NCBI GenBank assembly: GCA_028288645.1
Contig: JAQBNJ010000029.1
Coordinates: 1-10,850, forward strand
Direction: 5' to 3'
Length of the DNA stretch: 10,850 nucleotides
From: Sediminibacterium sp.
Lineage (GTDB): Bacteria > Bacteroidota > Bacteroidia > Chitinophagales > Chitinophagaceae
Position 1 is the stretch's first letter; each line of letters begins with the position of its first letter. Shown in pieces: positions 6,511 through 10,850 of this stretch. The notes under the pieces are model-generated. The model ran no database searches. It was given only the letters and a program-made list of their open reading frames with translations, and was not told the DNA's origin. The position numbers and the translations under genes are program-made.

Positions 6511-9384
6511 ATGAATCTATTTGAACAGCAATCGACAGAATTCCAGGGCAGGCATATCGGGCCAAACCCTACAGACACACAAAGTATGTTAGCAACGATC
6601 GGTGCGGGTTCGCTGGATGAGTTGATCAGCAAAACTGTGCCGGCTTCTATCCGTATCAAAGGAGAATTGAATGTACCTGCCGCCATCAGCGAATTTGAAT
6701 ACCTGGTTGAACTGAAAAAAGTAGCTGCAAAAAATAAAGTATACAAAAATTACATAGGACAGGGTTATTACGGCACCATCACCCCGAGTGTGATCCTGCG
6801 TAATATTTTTGAAAATCCAGGATGGTACACGCAGTACACCCCTTACCAGGCCGAAATTTCGCAGGGGCGTTTAGAGAGCCTGCTGAATTTCCAGACAGTG
6901 GTAACCGATCTTACAGGATTGCCTATTGCCAATGCTTCTTTACTGGATGAAGCAACATCTGCTGCTGAAGCCATGGCGATGATCTTTCATCATGTGAATA
7001 AAACAGACGTGATCAGCAAACCAAAGCTGTTTGTTGATAACCATATTTTCCCGCAAACAAAGGATGTATTGCTTACACGCGCAGAACCTATCGGGATACA
7101 ATTGGTATATGGCGATCATAGAACAGCGGAAATTGATAACACCTATTTCGGCGCGATCGTTCAATACCCGAACGATAATGGTTCTGTTGAGGACTATCGT
7201 TCATTCATCAATAAAGTACACGGCGCAGACGGCCTGGTGATCATGGCTACCGACCTGTTGGCACTAACGCTTTTAACTTCACCCGGAGAACTGGGCGCTG
7301 ATGTAGCTGTTGGTTCCGCACAACGTTTTGGCGTACCGATGGGATATGGCGGGCCACACGCGGCATTCTTTGCAACAAAAGATGATTTCAAACGCGGCAT
7401 GCCCGGCCGCTTGATCGGCGTTAGCATTGATGCACAGGGAAACCGTGCTTTACGTATGGCGCTGCAAACAAGGGAACAACACATCAAACGCGAAAAAGCA
7501 ACTTCTAATATTTGTACAGCGCAGGCTTTGCTCGCAAATATGGCTGCGATGTACGCAGTGTTTCACGGGCCCGATGGTCTGAAAAATATTGCTACCCGTG
7601 TACATTTACTGGCACAGTCAGTTTCAGATGGTTTGACAAAGATCGGTATCGCACAAACGAACAGTTCTTATTTTGACACATTGAAAATAAAAGATGTGAA
7701 TGCTGCTGCCGTAAAAAACATGGCAGAAAAATACCACACCAATTTCCGCTATTTCGAAGATGGAACGGTGGGTATCAGCCTCGATGAAACCACTTCAGTA
7801 GAAGATGCAAACACCATTATCAAAATATTTGAAGCGCTCACAGAAAAAAATGCGGGACATCAGTTGAACGCAAAACAACTCCAAACCCCCAACCCCAAAC
7901 TTCCAACAGAATTACAACGCACTACAACATATTTGACCCACCCCGTATTCAACACGCACCACAGCGAGAGCCAGATGATGCGTTACCTGAAACAGTTGGA
8001 GAATAAAGACCTTTCGTTAAACACAAGCATGATCAGTCTCGGCAGTTGTACCATGAAACTGAATGCCGCTTCTGAAATGATCCCGGTTAGCTGGCCCGAG
8101 TTTGGCGGCCTGCATCCATTTGTTCCGGCCAATCAAACGGAAGGATACCAGCAGATCATCGATGAGCTGAACAGTTTTCTTTGCGAGATCACCGGCTTTA
8201 CAGCGTGCAGCCTGCAACCTAATAGTGGTGCGCAGGGTGAGTATGCAGGATTATTAACCATCCGCGCGTATCATGCTGCAAGAAAAGAAGATCGCAGGAA
8301 TGTAGTATTGATCCCGATCAGTGCGCACGGCACCAATCCTGCCAGCGCTGTAATGGTTGGATTCAAAGTAGTGATCGTAAAATGTGATGACGCGGGTAAT
8401 ATTGATGTTGCCGACCTGAAAGCAAAAGCGGAACAATACAAAGATTCACTAGGCGCTTTGATGGTTACCTATCCTTCCACGCATGGTGTATTTGAAGAGA
8501 CCATCAAAGATATCTGCCAGATCATTCATGATAACGGCGGTTTGGTTTACATGGATGGCGCAAATATGAATGCACAGGTTGGATTGACAAATCCTGGTAT
8601 CATCGGCGCTGATGTTTGTCACCTGAATCTTCATAAAACATTTTCCATTCCTCACGGTGGTGGTGGTCCGGGCATGGGGCCTATCTGTGTGAATGATAAG
8701 CTGGCACCGTATTTACCCGGACATCCTGCTTTAACAACGCATGGTGCAGTAAGCGCAGCGCCCTATGGTTCTGCAAGTATTTTACTGATCAGTTATGGCT
8801 ATATAAAAATGTTGGGCGCCGTCGGTATCCGTCAATCAACTGAATATGCGATACTGAACGCGAACTATATGAAAGCAAGGTTGGAGAAGTATTATAAAAT
8901 TCTTTACACCGGAACCAATGGAACCTGTGCACATGAATTCATTGTTGATCTTCGTCCGTTTAAACAAAGCATGGGTATTGAAGCGGAAGATGTAGCCAAA
9001 CGTTTGATCGATTATGGTTTCCATGCTCCCACGATGAGCTTCCCTGTTCCCGGAACGATTATGATCGAACCCACAGAAAGCGAAGACAAACCCGAACTTG
9101 ACCGTTTTTGTGATGCACTGATTTCCATCTACGAAGAGATCAAAGCCATTGAAGAAGGCAAAGCAGATAAAACAGACAATGCATTAAAAAATGCACCGCA
9201 TACCCAAGCTGTTGTTTGTGCGGATGAATGGAAACATGCTTACTCACGCAAAGAAGCCGCCTTCCCGTTATATTATGTTACGCTGAATAAATTCTGGCCA
9301 AGTGTGGCGAGGGTGAATAATACGCATGGCGACAGGAATTTGATCTGTACGTGTGAGCCGACCTCCGCTTACGCTGAAAATTAG
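6511..9384 (+). CDS. gcvP: Glycine dehydrogenase (decarboxylating), P-protein of the glycine cleavage system
   Basis: GcvP is the PLP enzyme that decarboxylates glycine and passes the aminomethyl group to the lipoyl arm of GcvH. It is cytoplasmic and feeds one-carbon units to folate with GcvT. The 957 residues match the single-chain P-protein (fused alpha and beta halves). The N-terminal half opens with FQGRHIGPN and includes YIGQGYYGT. The C-terminal half includes [11 protein letters not shown] and the PLP site [18 protein letters not shown], with the Schiff-base lysine at 709 (E. coli Lys706). The ATG at 6511 gives the family-typical start MNLFEQQ; a TTG two codons earlier is less likely. 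The linker between the halves (about 456-467) is encoded by an AACCCCA heptamer array. No gcvT or gcvH is adjacent. An exact TAnnTTTG promoter precedes it and a strong hairpin follows. Confidence 0.97.
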   Translation: MNLFEQQSTEFQGRHIGPNPTDTQSMLATIGAGSLDELISKTVPASIRIKGELNVPAAISEFEYLVELKKVAAKNKVYKNYIGQGYYGTITPSVILRNIFENPGWYTQYTPYQAEISQGRLESLLNFQTVVTDLTGLPIANASLLDEATSAAEAMAMIFHHVNKTDVISKPKLFVDNHIFPQTKDVLLTRAEPIGIQLVYGDHRTAEIDNTYFGAIVQYPNDNGSVEDYRSFINKVHGADGLVIMATDLLALTLLTSPGELGADVAVGSAQRFGVPMGYGGPHAAFFATKDDFKRGMPGRLIGVSIDAQGNRALRMALQTREQHIKREKATSNICTAQALLANMAAMYAVFHGPDGLKNIATRVHLLAQSVSDGLTKIGIAQTNSSYFDTLKIKDVNAAAVKNMAEKYHTNFRYFEDGTVGISLDETTSVEDANTIIKIFEALTEKNAGHQLNAKQLQTPNPKLPTELQRTTTYLTHPVFNTHHSESQMMRYLKQLENKDLSLNTSMISLGSCTMKLNAASEMIPVSWPEFGGLHPFVPANQTEGYQQIIDELNSFLCEITGFTACSLQPNSGAQGEYAGLLTIRAYHAARKEDRRNVVLIPISAHGTNPASAVMVGFKVVIVKCDDAGNIDVADLKAKAEQYKDSLGALMVTYPSTHGVFEETIKDICQIIHDNGGLVYMDGANMNAQVGLTNPGIIGADVCHLNLHKTFSIPHGGGGPGMGPICVNDKLAPYLPGHPALTTHGAVSAAPYGSASILLISYGYIKMLGAVGIRQSTEYAILNANYMKARLEKYYKILYTGTNGTCAHEFIVDLRPFKQSMGIEAEDVAKRLIDYGFHAPTMSFPVPGTIMIEPTESEDKPELDRFCDALISIYEEIKAIEEGKADKTDNALKNAPHTQAVVCADEWKHAYSRKEAAFPLYYVTLNKFWPSVARVNNTHGDRNLICTCEPTSAYAEN
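7877..7907 (+). repeat. AACCCCA heptamer array inside gcvP
   Basis: Four consecutive 7-base units plus AAC of a fifth run from 7877 to 7907: AACTCCA, AACCCCC, then AACCCCA and AACTTCC. The period is seven bases, not a multiple of three, yet the gcvP frame stays open. The encoded peptide is QTPNPKLP, in the linker just before the conserved YLTHPVFN stretch that opens the second half of the enzyme. The unit is the same as that of the array at 6337-6371, about 1.5 kb upstream, and the peptide resembles the NPKP tail made there. Confidence 0.75.
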
Positions 9385-9417
9385 GGAATGTTGAACAATA
9401 ATTATTGAAAATAGAAC

Positions 9418-9449
9418 CACCGTTATTGGTCGCCCGACTAATAACGGTG
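9418..9449 (+). terminator. Hairpin downstream of gcvP
   Basis: CACCGTTATTGGTC (9418-9431) pairs with the segment 9436-9449 across a 4-base loop (gccc), giving a 14-bp stem with a single G-U pair. It begins 33 bases after the gcvP stop. The following sequence is AT-rich (AATAATTTTAAATT) but has no uninterrupted T-run. A perfect 12-base palindrome, CAATAATTATTG, sits just upstream at 9396-9407. The hairpin is well placed to end gcvP transcription and marks the change to AT-rich DNA. Confidence 0.65.
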
Positions 9450-9501
9450 CAAATAATTTTAAATTAGCTAAGACAATTAACGATCGTTTAAATTTCGAAA
9501 T

Positions 9502-9768
9502 ATGACTTTTGAAGAAATATATCGATTTGTTTTTGATAACCCATCTGCAAAAGTTTTGTCTTATAAAGTTCGCAATCGTAATGCATGTTTACAAGATGAG
9601 TTTAAAAGAATTAAATTGATGTGTGTGACAAATGGAATTGAAGTTTCTGACCAACAGATAAAAGATTTTCAATTAGTTGAAGAAAATAAAATACTATCTG
9701 AACTTGCTGAAGAAATGTATACAAAATATTTAGACGATCAGGAATATAAACGAATTTGGAATCGATAA
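9502..9768 (+). CDS. Hypothetical protein, 88 residues, AT-rich
   Basis: I do not recognise this protein. It is small, charged and probably all-helical, beginning MTFEEIYRFVFDNP, with no transmembrane segment, signal peptide or repeated motif. Two isolated cysteines (29 and 41) do not form a metal motif. The C-terminal half is acidic (residues 56-82) and ends in basic residues. By hand count, bases 9541-9720 are about 29% GC against about 53% in a 60-base sample of gcvP, so it probably belongs to acquired DNA. TAAATTTC at 9489-9496 resembles a -7 element but lies too close to the ATG unless the start is further downstream. It faces the minus-strand pair at 9865-10850, with 96 featureless bases between them. 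Confidence 0.6.
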   Translation: MTFEEIYRFVFDNPSAKVLSYKVRNRNACLQDEFKRIKLMCVTNGIEVSDQQIKDFQLVEENKILSELAEEMYTKYLDDQEYKRIWNR

Positions 9769-9864
9769 AGGGCAACCTCTATTCAACATTCATTTTGTTC
9801 CCAATGGTTGTTGGTCAGGCGATAGATAAACCTGCATCTACATAATTAAAATTAAACCGTCAAA

Positions 9865-10242
9865 CTAGTTGTCCTGAAGTTTCTCTTGTAAGGATTCTGT
9901 AAGGTGTGTTAGAGCAGGGGAGAATTGCTCATTTTCTTTTTGCTGCCAAGCAGCTTCCACTGTCTGATATATTTCATCTAACATAGTAAACTCTTTTGGG
10001 GCAACGCTATCCGCACAACGCACAGTTTCCGATAAAATATCAGTCTTTGCACTATTAAAGACAGTCAAATTGATACAAGAAGCTTGGTCGGATCCGTAAA
10101 AATATTTTTCGATATGCAGTACCTGAGCCTCATAAGGCTGCGTCTCATAAGTAAATAAGCCGGTTTTCTCCCACACCAATAAATTATGGGTTGATGCATT
10201 TCGTATTATCGTAAATAATTTTATAAGATGATCGTTAAACAT
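9865..10242 (-). CDS. Hypothetical protein, second gene of a coupled pair
   Basis: This is an unrecognised soluble protein of 125 residues, counted from the ATG at 10242-10240. An in-frame TTG at 10251 would add three residues and overlap the upstream stop as TTGA. Either way the gene is tightly coupled to the membrane-protein gene before it (overlap of 4 bases or gap of 5). The pattern is a short N-terminal helix (FNDHLIKLFTIIRN), a strand-rich middle with LLVWEK and VLHIEKYFYG, INLTVFNSAKTDI, and a C-terminal helix (MLDEIYQTVEAAW) followed by a charged tail. From memory this recalls a common small-domain layout in uncharacterised bacterial proteins (helix, a tryptophan strand, an 'L.V.n..g' strand, then a helix), but I cannot name a family. 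Confidence 0.6.
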   Translation of the reverse strand: MFNDHLIKLFTIIRNASTHNLLVWEKTGLFTYETQPYEAQVLHIEKYFYGSDQASCINLTVFNSAKTDILSETVRCADSVAPKEFTMLDEIYQTVEAAWQQKENEQFSPALTHLTESLQEKLQDN

Positions 10243-10247
10243 AACTA

Positions 10248-10850
10248 TCAATGTTTTAAAGTGTTTTCACAAGTCTCCATTTGTAACAACACTTGCTTAA
10301 CCTGCAAAAGGTATCTTTGTTTTGGAAACTCCTTAATGGTTGATTCATCCATTTGTCCGAATCCCAAATATAATTGTTCAAGCAAAGATAATGCTTCAGA
10401 ACCATCCATAAGTCCGGTTCCTGTTAAATCTGCTTGTGTTCGTACAATGAATTTCATAATGTGTGCGCATTCATTTGCCATATAAGCATAATCCAAAAGG
10501 GTTTGCCTGGAAAATACTACTTCGTCTTGAATACGAATAGAAAGTAATTCAAGAAGTGCTCTTATACTTCCGCATTTGATCAATGAAGAGTTTTTAATTT
10601 CTGATCTTAGCATTTCCTGCTGAATAGCAAGCGTAAGTTGTTCTTCATTCTTAAGTTTTGAAACTTGAAACACAGTCAGTCCTAATCCTATTACGGTAAA
10701 AAAATTACAAATTGTAGCAAAAAAATTAATATCGAGCAGCGAACTCTCACCAAAGTTATAATCATTACCGAACCATTTCCAGGAGATGGTTGATAGAAGT
10801 AAAGACACTAAAAAAACTCCCACTGACCACTTGAGAGCGGACTTCCATGT
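10248..10850 (-). CDS. Hypothetical two-helix membrane protein, N-terminus beyond window
   Basis: The frame stays open to the window edge, so the true start is probably outside. The first candidate start in the window (GTG at 10823-10821) falls inside the first hydrophobic helix and is unlikely. Of the 200 residues visible, about 10-27 (VGVFLVSLLLSTISWKWF) and 41-63 (INFFATICNFFTVIGLGLTVFQV) are membrane segments. A lysine-rich stretch follows, then a helical cytoplasmic domain of about 130 residues with no cysteine or histidine metal motif and no recognisable enzyme signature. The layout of two helices plus a helical cytosolic domain is common in uncharacterised accessory proteins. It is the upstream partner of the small protein at 9865-10242. 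The GC content is low (20 of 60 bases at 10561-10620). Confidence 0.7.
   Translation of the reverse strand, partial: TWKSALKWSVGVFLVSLLLSTISWKWFGNDYNFGESSLLDINFFATICNFFTVIGLGLTVFQVSKLKNEEQLTLAIQQEMLRSEIKNSSLIKCGSIRALLELLSIRIQDEVVFSRQTLLDYAYMANECAHIMKFIVRTQADLTGTGLMDGSEALSLLEQLYLGFGQMDESTIKEFPKQRYLLQVKQVLLQMETCENTLKH

Noticed and set aside
9769..9864. Possible gene or RNA between the convergent accessory genes
   Set aside because: No open frame of useful length, tRNA fold or clear hairpin was visible in these 96 bases.
10821..10823. GTG as the start of the membrane protein gene
   Set aside because: The frame remains open to the window edge, and this codon would place the start inside the first membrane helix, removing its flanking basic residues.

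Overview
The window looks like a chromosomal segment of a Bacteroidota bacterium, most likely from the Chitinophagaceae or a close relative. This rests on gene style and content: an SppA of the long type, a folK gene followed by a deoxynucleoside kinase of the Bacteroidota clade, and a single-chain GcvP. It also rests on weak Shine-Dalgarno signals and on a promoter upstream of gcvP that matches the Bacteroidota -7 element TAnnTTTG. The taxon is inferred; no rRNA or other definitive marker is present.

Layout. Bases 1-1343 (minus) hold most of a signal peptide peptidase SppA whose C-terminus lies outside the window. Divergent from it, 1404-3855 (plus) carries folK, a deoxynucleoside kinase and an MFS exporter. 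Next on the plus strand is a Tat-exported metallo-beta-lactamase-fold hydrolase (3964-4863). It converges on, and overlaps by 23 bases, a cysteine-cluster protein of the YkgJ family (4841-5329, minus). A histidine-rich membrane hydroxylase/desaturase (5449-6351, plus) and gcvP, the glycine decarboxylase P-protein (6511-9384, plus), follow. These are ordinary chromosomal genes with only loose functional links: folate and one-carbon chemistry (folK, gcvP), nucleotide salvage, and envelope functions.

After a strong 14-bp hairpin behind gcvP the character changes. From about 9450 the DNA is AT-rich and the genes are unrecognised: an 88-residue protein (plus), then a minus-strand pair made of a two-helix membrane protein (cut by the window end) and a small soluble protein, translationally coupled. 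This looks like accessory DNA.

The most unusual structure is a set of short arrays that all repeat with a period of exactly seven bases but use at least three different unit sequences. They are GACnATn units between the kinase and MFS genes; TTAGGnn units at the MFS stop codon, facing their own reverse complement to form a 28-bp stem with a one-unit bulge; AACCCCA units across the hydroxylase stop codon; and AACCCCA units again inside gcvP, where they encode part of the linker between its two halves. They resemble in principle the heptameric short tandem repeats of cyanobacteria. The in-gene copy suggests that such arrays can insert into or expand within reading frames where the protein tolerates it.
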